A DNA stretch of 64,000 nucleotides, from NCBI RefSeq assembly GCF_048544455.1, contig NC_133536.1, positions 31,250,152 to 31,314,151 on the forward strand. Reading direction: 5' to 3'. Below the pieces are notes generated by a model. That model was not told the origin of the DNA, ran no database searches, and saw only the letters and a list, made by a program, of their open reading frames with translations. This stretch comes from Silene latifolia (taxonomy: Eukaryota > Streptophyta > Magnoliopsida > Caryophyllales > Caryophyllaceae). Made by a program: the position numbers and the translations under genes. This document shows, one piece after another, positions 1 through 13,258 of the stretch (position 1 is its first letter; each line of letters begins with the position of its first letter).

Positions 1-800
1 TAGGATTAGATGTTAATCATTGTGTTTTCAACAATATAAAAACATTTAACCAATTCATCCTATTACCCTCTAAAAACCGGTTCCCATTAGGTAATATGGA
101 GTCTATTTTATTTTTGTCAATTGTCATTTTGTCATATAATGTGTGACATGTAACATGTAACATTATATTAATAATATTAATGCATATTTAACAATTAAAT
201 ATCATTACATATATTAATACAATTATATATAACAATTGACTAGTAATTCATGATTACAATTATATAAAATGGTTTACGCTAATATAATCTACAACAGATT
301 GTAATTATAATTAACCGATCATTCTTAATTTAATTGTTTCATAAACAAAGTTTTAGTAATATAAAACATTTTATTTACTAAAACGAATCTCATTTAATCG
401 AATTACAATAAGATTCATATTCTCACTCACATATGTAAATTGTTCAATTTTTAAGGAATTAATTAATCCACATTAGCATATAATTAATTAATTTATCTAT
501 TAAGGGAATCGTCCTTTAGGTGTGACCTTAAGGGATCAACTGATCACCACCGTCAAACTCTTGGGGGTAATCAATTCATAATTAAATCCAATGACAAGCA
601 ATCAAGTTCACTCATCTCAATCATCCTAATCCCCCTAAGACCCTGGATTAAATTACTCACTAAACATAAGTAAGTTAATACTAAACACTTTAATAACTAT
701 TTTAAACATGATTAAAAGGTAAGTAAAGCGACAAAGATTAAAACTTTTAGATAGTTAACAAGGAGCAATGGAACGAAGAAGAAAACATTAGATAGTTAAC
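1..800. other. AT-rich non-coding DNA, probably old repeat
   Basis: I see no gene here. The DNA is very AT-rich up to about 500. A block at about 508-560 (GTCCTTTAGGTGTGACC and following bases) looks like the untranslated leader of plant LTR retrotransposons, but I cannot place it in a family. The 15-mer TTAGATAGTTAACAA occurs twice, near 747 and 788, just before the LINE begins. It may be a small local duplication at the truncated LINE 5' end. Confidence 0.3.
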
Positions 801-802
801 AA

Positions 803-2520
803 TGGGATTTCATTGCTAATACTCTGAGAAGTTTTGGCTTCCCTGATATATTTTCTAGGTGGATTATTGGTCGGATTACTAATCCTTGGTATTCTATCAA
901 GGTAAATGGTGAGATCTCAGGGTTCTTTCAAGGAGGCAGTGGCATTAGGCAGGGTGATCCTTTATCACCTTACATCTTTGTCTTGAGCATGGAAGTGCTC
1001 TCAAGGTACCTCAAAAAAATCTGTGACAGACAGCAGGTTTCTTATCACCCTAAGTGTAGTGGTATCAACCTTACTCATCTTATTTTTGCGGATGATTTAA
1101 TGATTTTTACACGAGGGGATGTGCCCTCTGTCAATGTTGTGACTGATATTCTTAATAACTTTGCTATGATTTCTGGTCTTACTGCTAACACTGAGAAAAC
1201 CTGCATCTACTTTGGAGGAGTGGCTAGTAGTGTTCAGGATCTTATCTTAAGGAATACTGGTTATTCTTAGGGTGATTTCCCTTTCAGGTATCTTGGACTG
1301 CCTCTTAACACATCCAAAATCACTACAAATATGTTTGATCCTCTTTTAGTTAAAATCCACAAAGCAATTCAGCATTGGTCAAATCACTTTCTCACCTATG
1401 CTGGTAGACTGCAATTAATCAATTCCATAGTTTTTGGTTTGGAGAATTTTTGGTGCTCAAGTATTCTTCTTCCTCAACAGATTTCTAAGCACACAAATCG
1501 ATTGTGTAAAGATTTTTTTGGGGCAACTCTGAGCGAGGCAAGAGGATGGTTTTTAAAAGTTGGAAACAAATTTGTTCTCCCTTTGAAGCGGGAGGATTTA
1601 ATGTCAAAGACCTGCCAGCTTGAAATTTCTCTTTATTGTGTAAATGGATATGGCTACTTTCCTCTCCTGCTCTTGGAAAATGGGCTCACTGGATTAGACG
1701 TTATGTGCTCAAACAAGAGGATATATGGCATGTTCCAACCAAAGATTGTTTCTCTTCTAGTCTTAAAGGAATTCTAGATGCAAGAGACAAATTGATCAGT
1801 CTTGCAGGGAATATTCAAAATGCTACAGCTATTTTGTACAGCTGAATTGCTGGAGGTAATATTAACATGAAGAAAGCATATATGTTTTTCAGGAATGTCT
1901 CTTCTGTAGGACCTTGGGTACAGAATATCTTGCACTCCAGAATTATTCTTAGTCATCGAATTATTTGCTCCCTTGCTACCCAAGCTCAGCTTGCCACTGT
2001 TGATAATCTCAAGAACAGGGGATTTCATCATTTGAATAGATGTGTTCTTTGTGAAGTGGCTGAGGAGTCTCATTCCCATTTATTTTTCAGTTTGCCTATT
2101 CAGAGGCAGTATGGAATGCTCTCTTGGCTTAGATGGGGATTTCTAGGCATGGCAAACAGCTCTTGGCAGAACTGAGTAGTGGCCATCGTTTAGGAGGAGC
2201 CAAAGGATGGAAAAATTTATGGTTCAGGACTACCCTTGCTGCTGTGGTTCATAACCTCTGGTCTGAACGGAACTTTAAAATTTTTCAGGCCAAACATCAA
2301 TCCATTGCTCAGCTAACTAAAAGGATTCAATTTCAGGTTGCTGTTCGAATGCTAATGTGGAAATAAAATCCAGATTGTAGTTTTATAGTTGCTACACTTT
2401 GTCCTTATGATGTCTTATTTTCTAGTGGTTAGCCTTTGCAAAAAATTATAATTTCCTTTCTTTTTAAGAAATGAAATGATACCACTTTTGCAAAAAAAAA
2501 ACAAAAAAACAAAAAAAAAA
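803..2520 (+). mobile_element. 5'-truncated L1-type LINE with broken reverse transcriptase and poly(A) tail
   Basis: This is the 3' part of a plant L1-clade non-LTR retrotransposon. The frame opening at 803 carries reverse transcriptase landmarks in order: RQGDPLSPYIF, then the catalytic box FADDLMIF (about 1086-1109), then the YLGLPL block after 1288. An in-frame TAG at 1268-1270 breaks the ORF, and a frameshift near 1550 moves the reading into the frame of 1636-1845. The zinc-binding domain found at the C-terminus of plant LINE polyproteins follows at about 1867-2110, with the CVLCEVAEESHSHLFF cysteine/histidine pattern. The element ends in an A-rich tail at 2492-2520. The endonuclease and ORF1 are missing, as expected from incomplete reverse transcription. 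It is not functional. Confidence 0.9.
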
Positions 2521-2529
2521 GTATATGAA

Positions 2530-3736
2530 TGATGAGTCACTTTTGTATACACTTTTATGCCTCCCCTTTGTATTATTTGAGACGATTTTCGTGCTATTTT
2601 ATGCCATTTACATGCTTATTAAGTTAGAATCTAGTTACTACCGCGTTTTGGTGTTTAAATGCAGATATCATGCACTTGTGGAGCGAATGAGCACCGCGGA
2701 GTGGCATACAGACACACACACGCGCATGGCACGGATTTCTAGGAAGATAAAGACAAGATTTGACATGGACTTGTTCGAAGAACCGAGGACCGGATGCCAA
2801 ACTCGACCGAGTTTCACTAAACTCGATCGAGTTTCTACCTGAACCGGCTGACGTGTCTTTTATTTCCGGATATTCTATTTTACCTAATTTCTATAATATG
2901 TACTCGGACGAATTATTTTAGGTTACGCTTTTCATACGAGAGAAACTCTTAGAAGAACTTTTTAGCATTAAGAAAACTGTCTTAGCATTCAGATCTAGAA
3001 TCCTTTGCGTCCGAATTTACGGTACTTTGTTTATCTTTATTTACTATTAATCAATTTAGTTTTCTGTTCAATTATTAGTATCTACTATTTTCTTTGTTGT
3101 TTTCAATCATGTTTTCTATAATTATTATTGTTGTTGTTTTAATTAGTATGCGTAGCTAAATCCTTCATCTAGGGAGAAGGGGGATCTAGGTTGATTAAAA
3201 GGGGAATAATGAACTAATTAATAGTAAGACCGCTTAAGTTATCGTTTGATTATTGTCTTCTTCTAATTATTTGATTTAGGCCTGAATCTCTAATTAGTAT
3301 AGCGAATTGATATTTCACCGACCGGGTTATATTCAATAAAGGCTACGATAATCAGATAGGTAAAGGTTAATTATAGCGATCGCATGTTAATCTGAATCTA
3401 AAGGGCATAATTGAATCGATAGATCTTGTGACCTTAGATAACTTGGTTGACCTTCTAATTCACTAAATTGCATCCCCGGATAATTAACTCAGCGAACCCG
3501 ATTCCCTAGACTTTTAATCTCTATTGTTTACAACTTTATTTGTTTGCTCAATTAGTCACTTAGATACAAACAATCAAAATCTCCAAGAAACTGTTACTTT
3601 TCAGACGGACTTAATTAGTAAGCAAACTAGACTTTACAGCCTCCCTGTGGATTTGATACCTTTTCTTGCCACTAGCTATTGTTAGTAGTATCATAGGTTT
3701 TACTTTGATTTAGGGAAGACGACTTTGCCCTTATCA
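2530..3736 (+). mobile_element. Solo LTR of a Ty3/gypsy-like retrotransposon, 1207 bp
   Basis: The sequence begins TGATGAGTC and ends CCCTTATCA, so it has TG...CA ends. It is flanked by the exact 5-bp direct repeat ATGAA at 2525-2529 and 3737-3741, the size made by retroviral-type integrases. There is no internal domain, so it is most simply a solo LTR left by recombination between the two LTRs of a full element. The Athila-like suggestion rests on length and on the stretch CTCCCTGTGGATTTGATACC near 3640, and is tentative. A short open frame at 2525-2842 has no recognisable domain. Two ACTCG(A)YCGAGT palindromes lie at about 2796-2836. It inserted immediately downstream of the LINE poly(A). 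Confidence 0.8.
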
Positions 3737-3799
3737 ATGAACTTTACCAATAAAGAGGATTTGGCCGCAAAAGGATAAAACTTGAATTTACCAAAAGAT

Positions 3800-3804
3800 T
3801 AAAC
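3800..3804. repeat. Target site duplication TAAAC, left copy
   Basis: TAAAC here matches TAAAC at 9188-9192 exactly. The two copies flank the copia element and show that it is a single, structurally complete insertion. Confidence 0.9.
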
Positions 3805-3992
3805 TGTTATGAAATATTATGGTATAATATTATATGGATGTCCATATCTTAGAATATTCCAGAGTGTATTATCTTATGGAAACTTTACCCTCATTGTATT
3901 TGTATATATATCCCTATATAATAGAATAATATACAGTTTTGTCTCTCTCTTTTCTTCTCTCTACAATTGTCGCTTGTCTTTATTTCACAACA
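3805..3992 (+). repeat. Copia 5' LTR (188 bp)
   Basis: It begins TGTTATGAAATA and ends TTTCACAACA. By eye it differs from the right LTR at four positions out of 188, with no indels. TATA-like runs around 3899-3930 could serve as its promoter; this is inference. Confidence 0.9.
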
Positions 3993-6900
3993 CGTTATCA
4001 GCACGAGTCTCTAACCTAATTTTTTTTTAATAATCAACAATACCCTTAACCTGTTGTTTAGGTACGTCTCCTTGTCCATTAGCCGTGAAACAGAAAAAAA
4101 ATATCAACATCATGTTAATCATATAGTACTTCATAAATCTCACATACGTGTTCTCATAGGTGCACAATTACATGCACTATAACACGTGCATGCTTTGTTC
4201 ATGTGTTGTCCTTTTTTTTTATCTTTTGTTTGTTAATTAAACATCTAAACATATTATTATTACTTTGTTCATTGCATATTACTGTACGAATAATTTATAC
4301 TGCTAAATTGACGTAATCTTCTATTTTATCTCCTATACTGATGAATACAAAGGAAATGAGGTGAGTAATGACAAGGTTAGATATAAACTATACAACTTAA
4401 ATTTACTTTGTAAGTGAATATTTCTTTGTCTGCTTATGGGAACGAGTCATATGATAACATCGCTAATCTTTATGGGAACGAGTCATATGCTAACGTCGCT
4501 GATCTTAACTGAATTATACTATAGCCAGGACTTCTTCACAAACTACTCCGTATTATAGCCTTGGCATACGCATTTATTAGAATATTTAATTTGGAATTAG
4601 ATCAAGTAGTTCTTGAGTGATCATACTATTCTACTATACTTATAGCTTGTATATATCATCAATGTTGAAACAAGGGTTCCTAATTCCATATGTGCGTATC
4701 ATGTGGTTTGCGATATGCTCTCAATAGAGAGTCTAATATGTTTTTTCTTAAGCAAAGCGCCATGGTATGATATCCTCAAGCTGATTAAGCAATTCACGAA
4801 ATTTTCACTGTAGCTGTCAGACATATACTATCAGTGAACTGCTGCATGTACACCAAAGACGATGTTACTTTAAAGTTATCAGGCCCTCATTTGAGCATTT
4901 AATTTCTGATCAGTATAAACTATTGACCCTCAAGTCTTTCAATGCACTAACTATAAAGCATGTTCCAAAGAAAGGAATATAGTGGGACACCGAAGTGGTT
5001 AATAACAAGTTTACAAAACGGACATATCATATAATTTTATTTGGATTTGAAGTTCCAAAAGATCTATTTTGTAAAAATGAGAACATATGTCCATATAATA
5101 ACTTTGACCTGAAGTTCAAAGTTTTAAGGGTGTGTAAGTACTTAACACCGTCTCATCAGTATAATATATTCATATGTATAAGTGTAAGTGGCTAGAAGTC
5201 CACGTCTATGAGTATATGAACCGCTGTTCAATTTAGAGCAGTTTTTATGAAAGGCAAATTTATTTGCGAATTGATTCTTGTTCACCTGAAGTTGAACAGT
5301 ATAATGACTAATGAGATATGAATTTGATTCATTCTTTGAAGTGAATGTGACATCTTATAAAGACTCTGTCTGTAGCAGAGATCGAGAATATGGCGTTATG
5401 ATTAGCCTAATGTTGCGGCCTTAATTGAGCCTAATAATGTGGCATTTGATGAGCTAAGTAAAGAAGCCTTAATTGAGCTTAATTATATGCCCTTATTGAG
5501 CCAAATTCGTTCATTGAAAGAAATGAAAATATCTCATGAAAATGAATATCTCATGAAAAGTCATGTTAGAATATGAGACTCATATATGCAAGAGTTTGAT
5601 ATGAGAAAAGAAAAAATTATATACGAACTGAAATTTTGATATTCATACTATGACCAAAGTTCATAGTGTTTACATATACTGAAGTATGACATGGAGTTCA
5701 TAATGTTTGCAGATATTAAAACTGTGACTTGAAGTTTACGGTGTTTATAAATTCTTACATTTCATATAGTGAGTATTATTTTGAGTGTCAATATTAAGAA
5801 TGAACTCGGTGTTTATACATGGATGTCTACAAATTATGCGACAATTTTGAAAAATTCAGAATCATATCAAACCGATTCAAATCATTCCTTAAAGCGAATG
5901 AGATATAATATAGGATGAAATTATTTTATCCTTCATACAAGTAATGTAGTCCTATAGACACATTACATAATAAATTTGATTACAAGCCATTATTCCTCGT
6001 GAATAATATGACATTGCTTTACTCATCTAATAAAAGTATGAAAGTATACCACCAACCGTGGTCAAGTATGAGTATATGGATATTTTCATGAGTTATGTGT
6101 TTATTTTAAAACACTGGTATTCCCACCAGAAGTGGACATTACTTCACATTTGAAATAAGAGTGATAATGTGACCAACATATAATATATTATGAAGTAAAT
6201 GGTTGAAAAATACAACTAATTCGAAAGTTGTTAAATCATCTCTGATAATTAAAGGGAATAATTGATTCGTAAGTTGAATTGTGATCAATTTACATGTATT
6301 ATCATGCTATATAGCACATTGAAACATGCGTTGTGATAAGCATGCATATGTCATCATTGTATATGTTGACGATTATAATTGTTAGTCATATGAAAATACT
6401 CAAAGAGTAATATATTCCCTGTTGGAATATTGACGAGTCTTGCTTACATATATGAGACACTTATTGTGTCATATGTCAGATGTCACATCATTTATCTCGC
6501 CGGATATAAAATTTTAATTTGAAATTTACTGATACAAGTATTGCTATAAGATTAGCTTGATGAATATTGTTAACAAAACTATGGCATTTTGTCCATGTGA
6601 TAAGTGAAATTATTGAGATACATCCAATTCTCATTAAAGATTGCCGTGTATTTTTGGCAAACTAAGAAAGTTGACATGAAATGATTCAGATGTGACAAAT
6701 TAAAGCCATCTGGGTTCTTACTATACCCGTTTTGATAAACCTTGAGTTTATCTTCAAGAAAAGATAAGTGCTGAAATTCTCTCGTGTAGAAATGTTATTA
6801 AAGGCAAGACACTACACTGAGATTGAGTATATATGATGTTGGAGATCTAAACACTACTCGATATTGAATAAAGAACTTAAATGTTCGTGTATGGATTGAC

Positions 6901-8999
6901 ACAATATTGTGTGACTTATAGTCACATAATGATTTTTCTGAGTAGTTCCCATGATTAAAAATCACATTTAGATTTTTATATAAAATCGTTGATCTCTTAA
7001 ATTGGGCATTGTAAATCAGCACATTAAAAATCCAACTGCATTATACATTTCTTCCAGAAATATTTTGTTATTGTACAAAGATGCCCATATAAATTCTCAT
7101 CGATGATATGTGAAATTGAGATCTAAGGTGGTTATGATAAATATTTGGACTATATACTGGTTATAGTTTTACCACCTTAGGGGGAGAAATGTGAGTTAAA
7201 GCTGGTAAAAATAAAATTGATCCCATACTGAACCAAAAGTTCAGAGAAGGTTATACGTTAAATTCATTAAGTAGAGGTTTTTGAATTTGATATAACCATA
7301 TGTTTTACCAAATTAATACAAGTATATACACTTGAAGTGTATTCTAAGAAAAGTCAAGATGACTTGACGATTCCAGTATGAAAATGAAATAAATATGAAA
7401 TAGCAAGTTCAAGCAGTTGGTATGAAATATAATTGCTATATTTGAAGTGTCTCTGAAATGACACGATATCTGAAGGATAATAGATGGCTTAAATGAATAT
7501 AATGGTACCACATACATATTCAGATTCAGATATCATTAAACAGTACTGATATCATCAAGAGGTGATGAAATTATATCGATATATTTATGGAACCTACATA
7601 CATTTGCGCACGATATTTTATGGACTTTATAAATGGGATCGTAAATTTTAAGTCCATTTTCTTTGTCAACATATAATCAATGATTATAAATGAGCTCATG
7701 GACTAGAAGTCCACTTATTGACCTGAAGTCAATCCAAATTATGAATATTGGAAATAAAACTGTACAGTTTGCATTCTGAGTCATCATCATGTGCATATAG
7801 AGACTAAGTTTATCATTGCATCTTATTTTTAATATATACATTATTATTATTGCATATTTGTTAGAATATGTTATTTAGAAATTAGTTTCATATCATATGC
7901 ATGCACTTGTTTCCTAATATTGTTTAAAATGGATAAATGTTTAAAAGAAGAAATATATTTTACTTCTATGAGGATAACTCCCTGTTGGAGCCTCTTATAA
8001 ATGATCATCAATTGTTAATGGTTGATCAATTGAGTTATAGAAAACTCATGATATATAAACCTATACAATACGATTGAAAGATATCGTGATTAGTTCCAAG
8101 ATGGAACATCAAAACTCCTATAGAGTTATTTTGAAAAGTTATTGTCTCAACTTGAAGTTCAAGAATATTGGAATTTTAGATTTGAATGAGCTTTTTTCTA
8201 AGCATGTGAAATTAGTTTATGGTCCAGAAGTACCATAACGATTAGAATAATGTAGTGAAAACCTACAATGAAAAATGTCAATCCATACATATATGGTTTA
8301 GCAAAGAACATCGCTCAAAGGTATTGGATGATTTATTCAATAATCATCGGATTGATTCTCCTTAAGATAAGGATTAAGGAATGATGGCTACACTCTTTTT
8401 CCCTTCGACTAGGTTTTTGTCCCGACGGGTTTTTCCTAACAAGGTTTTTTTTAACGAGGTAGCACTGTAAGCGCATTATTACGCTATAGTATAGTCATGA
8501 TCATCATGATTGATTGAGATGACAATTGTTTTAGAAATATAATGTTATGTCGTTAATTAAGGAGAAATTATATCACTATTGCGGAAGTATTAATTGAAAT
8601 GAAGATCCAAGAGTTATTATGAAATGATTATATCCAGACTCTGGGTTCTCAAAGAAATATGATATCGACGTTGTCATGGATTTCTATTGATCAAAGATTC
8701 AAGTTTATTAACCACAATGGGTACTACTTCAACGATCGAGAAGTTATGTTAAATTATGGATCAATTCAAGATTTATCAAGTTATGTAATCATCAGAGGGA
8801 GTAGCATGCATTTTACTCTTTTTCCTTAGTCATGGTTTTATCCCACTGGGTTTTTCATGGAAAGGTTTTAACGAGGCAGCTTGTTATGCGTGTTTGAAGA
8901 TTAGTGTACTCTTTTCCTTCACAAGTGTTTTTCCCATGGGGTTTTCTAGGAAGGTTTTTAACGAGGCATCTTCTTTAGTGATGGACATCCAAGAGGGAA

Positions 9000-9187
9000 T
9001 GTTATGAAATATTATGGTATAATATTATATGGATGTCTATATCTTAGAATATTCCAGAGTGTATTATCTTATGGAAACTTTACCCTCATTGTATTTGTAT
9101 ATATACCCCTATATAATGGAATAATATACAGTTTTATCTCTCTCTTTTCTTCTCTCTACAATTGTCGCTTGTCTTTATTTCACAACA
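9000..9187 (+). repeat. Copia 3' LTR (188 bp)
   Basis: This is the same length as the left LTR and about 98% identical to it. It is preceded by a polypurine tract and followed by target duplication TAAAC (9188-9192). The short open frame across it is only the LTR read through. Confidence 0.9.
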
Positions 9188-9194
9188 TAAACTT

Positions 9195-9415
9195 CAATTT
9201 TCAATACAAAAAAATGATTAATTGTTATATAATTCTAATGAAAATCTAAATAGGGAGAGAGTAAGACTAAACTAGGGACTAAACTACTCGAGGGTTTCAC
9301 AATATAAGATACTCACAAATTAAAACGAGTAGGTATCTACACCCAAGGGAACAAAAGGCAAAAGAAGGAAGAAATATATCGGCCGGGACTAGCTCCCATC
9401 CCGGTCGGGACACCT
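9195..9415. repeat. Diverged direct repeat, copy 1 (split by the copia insertion)
   Basis: This copy aligns by eye with 12985-13258. Both carry GGACTAAA...ACTC, then CACCC.AGGGAACAAAAG, then a CCGGGAC / GGTCGGGACACC-rich end. The similarity continues to the left of the copia element (about 3750-3804), so the copia inserted into this copy. The repeat class is unknown. It could be a pair of old LTRs or a tandem duplication. Confidence 0.5.
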
Positions 9416-12400
9416 AACGGGGGAGGGGGGGGGGGGTTGATTTCGGCATAAAGTCCAAAAAAATGAGAAAAATAAGAGAAAATAATGATAAAATAAGTAG
9501 TTATCGCACATGCCCACTTGCTCACATCATATACCACTTGTCCACTTGTGTAAATTTTACCAAAAGTAGAAATAGATAATAGATGAGTGAACCACCCCAA
9601 GACGAAAATAGATAACAAATGAACATGACAAAAAGAGTATAAAGAAGTATGAAATGTCTCCCAAGTAGCGCGAATTTATCGACGTCTCGCCGAACCTTCA
9701 AGAGAATCATTTAAGTATTTCACCAAAGGTGCTCAAGGCCCTTATGAGTTGATCAAATACTTGAGAATGAGGTACATACAACCAAGTGTAACCCCAAAAA
9801 AGGTGTTATAAAAAGGGTGCCAAAGTAAGAGAACGAATGAACATGTGTGGACATGTGTCACCCGCGGCGCGCGCGAAAGGGATTGAATAAGCATGCATTT
9901 GTGGAGTCGCCACCAATTTTTATGGGAAATTAGAACCGTTCGAATACCTCGTGCCATGTCAAGACACAAAGTAGTGAAATGAACACTAAGAACTCGTTAC
10001 CCTTAGCATTCCATGTCTAGAATGACTCTCGTGGATACCAATGAACACGGATGTTCACAGAGATCTGGAGTAAGGGGCCAGGGTACGTATTAGGAAGTCC
10101 TTTTACTGAACACCTAATCCCGCCGGCCTCGATAGCGGCCTCTACTAATGATTAGGGAAATTATTCACATTTGGTATGTTGTCGATTATATGCATGCAAT
10201 GCAACATCCACAGATTAATCCTAGCATGTGAATTAAACTATGTCGGTGAGCAAATAATTTAATAACCATTAATGTCGAGGTGAGAGTTAGAATTGATTAC
10301 ATGTGAAAACCAAGTAAATAAATCATACAAGATAATAAGAAATATTACAAAGGAATAAGAAATAAATTACAATAGATATTTGAACTTGCATCATAAACAT
10401 GCCCAAAAGAGTTTTAGAAATAAAAGAAAAGAAAAGAATAAATGAAATAAGGAAAATTAGAAAATAGGAAAAAAAATAAGGAAGTTGGAAATTGATTTAA
10501 ATAAGGAAATTAAAAGTAAATAGGAAATAAAATAAATTAGGAAAATAAAAATAAAGAAATAAAAACAAAATAGAAAATACGGAAAATATGTCGAATTATG
10601 GAAAATATGTCGAATTATGGCGATAATAAGAATAATAGTTAATTAGAAACCTAATTAGAATGCTTATGTCAAAACAAGACGAGTTCAAAGGCAGAAGCCA
10701 ACTTAGAACAGGCGCAGCATCTGTTGCGTCTGTTCTTGAGCTGGATTCTGACTGTGAAAATCAGACCCGCGGGTTAGTTATTGTTCTTTGGTTGATTTAC
10801 ATTGATTATTGATGTATGACTCGAATATAAATGATTTAGTCAGATTACATATGCTAAAGATTGTCATAAGTCAGATTAAAACAAATTATTATAATGAATT
10901 AAAGACTACGACGGTTTACGATGTCGGATTTACAAAGATTGAAACTTTAGATTTGAAAACGTAATTAAAGTTATAAAACTGGAAAATAAATAAAATTATG
11001 TACAAAAGACGAAATCAAACGATTCGATATGGAGCAATCGAATCCTTTAAATCCGGGTTTGAATAAGATCACAAAAACCCGCAAATATTGAATTATAGGG
11101 GATTTAAGCCGAAAAAGGTTGAAAAAGAATATAAAAAAAAACTAATTTAAGAATTACTAGATGAAATAAGAGAAAAATGACGAAGAAAGAAAATATAAGG
11201 CGAAAGGAGCAAAAATCCGAGGAAGAAGAAGAAGTGGAACAACTGAAAGCAGCCCCTGGAAGAGGCGCAGCAAATGCTGCGGCCTTTCCAAGAGGCGCAT
11301 CAGTTGATGTGATTCTTCTCCGCGTCAGATCTCTGCTGTTTCCGTCAAAAGGTTTTAAAAGGTAGTTTTAAAGGACGGTTTTGAGCATACTTATGATATA
11401 AATCCGTACATTAATTACAATAAAATAAATACATTAAATAAATTTGGGATTTTACACCCTCAGACTTAGCGTCGCGAGTTTTAACTAAATCGGTTTTTAG
11501 TGGTAACTCGACTCGATCTTATGCAAATATGAAAAAGATTGATTTATTAATTAAGTAGTGGTCAAATTGGTCGGTCATGCAAACGTGACTGGTACTCAGA
11601 ATGATTTGAGTTTACGTGATCGATTGATCAAGCACATAGGTATCGAAAGCTTAGAGCAAGGTCTAGAATGCAAAGAGAGAAGAGAAGGGCGGACACTCGC
11701 GTGAAAAATATGTGAGGGGAAAGCCTCTATTTATACTAAACACGCGGAGGAATTATGGAAAGGGTAGAATTTGGAAAGGAATAGGAAAGAAAGATCCGAA
11801 AACAACCGACTTAGTTGAAACACGGAAATTTGGAGAAAAAGAAAGCCTGGAGAAACGGCGCAGCAGGCGCTGCAATCCTTCAAAGAGGCGCAGTACTTAC
11901 TGCGTCCTTTCTCGGGTAGGGTTCTTCTGCGCGAGAAAACGCGTTTGACAGTCTGTCGTATTTTAGGCATAACTTTCTCTACAAGACTCGGATTAAGGTG
12001 ATTTAGGTGGCGTTGGAAAGATAAGAGAAAGATATAGAACTTTCTTTTAAATAGGCCAGACCCAAAAAAGTCGTTATCACCTCGTAAAATGGGCCTAAAT
12101 GTCGGGTTGTCATTTTAGCTAAATGAAATGCACATTTTGCAATGTAAAATTTAAGTTTAGCCCAAAGAAGTGACATGGAACTCAAAATGAGATATACCCC
12201 TAACATTTTATGATATCCTAACCTTAGGTAGACAAGCACATTGCTTTTTGACCCGGGATTTGACGGTTTTAGGAAATGAAGACGGTTTTTGACCCGGATT
12301 CCAAATGAACTTTAATTACTGCCAAAATGACCGTAATGAAACCTAGACGACAACCATGAGGTAGACACAAGTGTATGAGTTACCGTTTATTAACCGATTT

Positions 12401-12984
12401 ACAAAACGTCATAAAATCGCGACATATGCTAAACATGCGGCCAAATCATCACTGGGTGTTTGGCGGGAGGTGCAGAAACAAGGTGTTCACAACATGTTCA
12501 ATAATATTACATGAAACTTCATGGCATAAACATTAATATGTATTCACTCAATATCAAGGCGCGGCTTATCATAATTAGGCTTGTAAACCATCAAACCCCT
12601 TTCATCCAAGTCCGTAACATCCTCAAAATGCTCGGATGGTGTACCTCTAGAAGCATCGAAGTGAGTGGGGTTGATGGGCAGGGATAAGTGTAGGATCATT
12701 CATATATGTCATCATGATAAGTTGGTGTTGGAATTAGGCAAGTAGGTCGGTAACAAAGAGGGGATGATGAGACCAAATCAACACTTTTAATGACCCGAAA
12801 TAGTAGTTCACTTCATCTTTCTCTTGATTTTCATCACAACTCAACCCATTACCTGAAGAGATGGCTTATATGTCACCAAATGCATACCACTCTTCCCTCG
12901 ACAATGTGCTCATAAGTGGAGATTGGAGAGTCAAAGCATATGGAGTCAATAGGAGATAAGTTCATCCCAAATACAAGGATTTGA

Positions 12985-13258
12985 GATCAAGATTAAATTT
13001 GAATCTTCGATACAAAACTTAAATAAACTAACTATTACATGATTAAAGCTTACTAAAGTATAATTGGAGGGAGATTAACACTAAACTAAGGACTAAAGTA
13101 CTCTAGGATTTCATAATGTAAGATCCTAAAAAAATACAAAGAAGGGGTACTTACACCCCAGGGAACAAAAGACGGAAGAAGAAGCGAAGGAACCGAGAGA
13201 ACCAGCCTAAACCGGCCCTCCGGTTGGTACTGACTCCAGTCCGGGTCGGGACACCAAT
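12985..13258. repeat. Diverged direct repeat, copy 2
   Basis: This is the partner of the copy at 9195-9415, in the same orientation and about 3.8 kb to its right. Identity is patchy with several indels, so the duplication is old. Confidence 0.5.

Larger units (their letters stand above)
3805..9187 (+). mobile_element. Complete-structure Ty1/copia LTR retrotransposon with dead coding region
   Basis: Two 188-bp LTRs bound a 5.0-kb interior, and the 5-bp duplication TAAAC flanks the whole. The interior starts CGTTATCAGCACGAG at 3993, in the primer-binding position; I did not match it to a tRNA. It ends with the purine tract AAGAGGGAA at 8991-8999 directly before the right LTR. No reading frame longer than about 75 codons survives. 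An IVYVDDY box at 6356-6376 is the copia-type reverse transcriptase catalytic motif, which fixes the superfamily and the plus orientation. Near the 3' end a short block with the core GGGTTTTTC and ...TTTTAACGAGG occurs three times (about 8390-8462, 8812-8880, 8908-8967), as often seen in the 3' region of plant copia elements. It cannot encode its own proteins. Confidence 0.88.

Noticed and set aside
2525-2842. 105-codon frame with hydrophobic N-terminus as a membrane protein gene
   Set aside because: It sits inside a solo LTR with exact target duplications; no promoter, domain or homologue is recognised.
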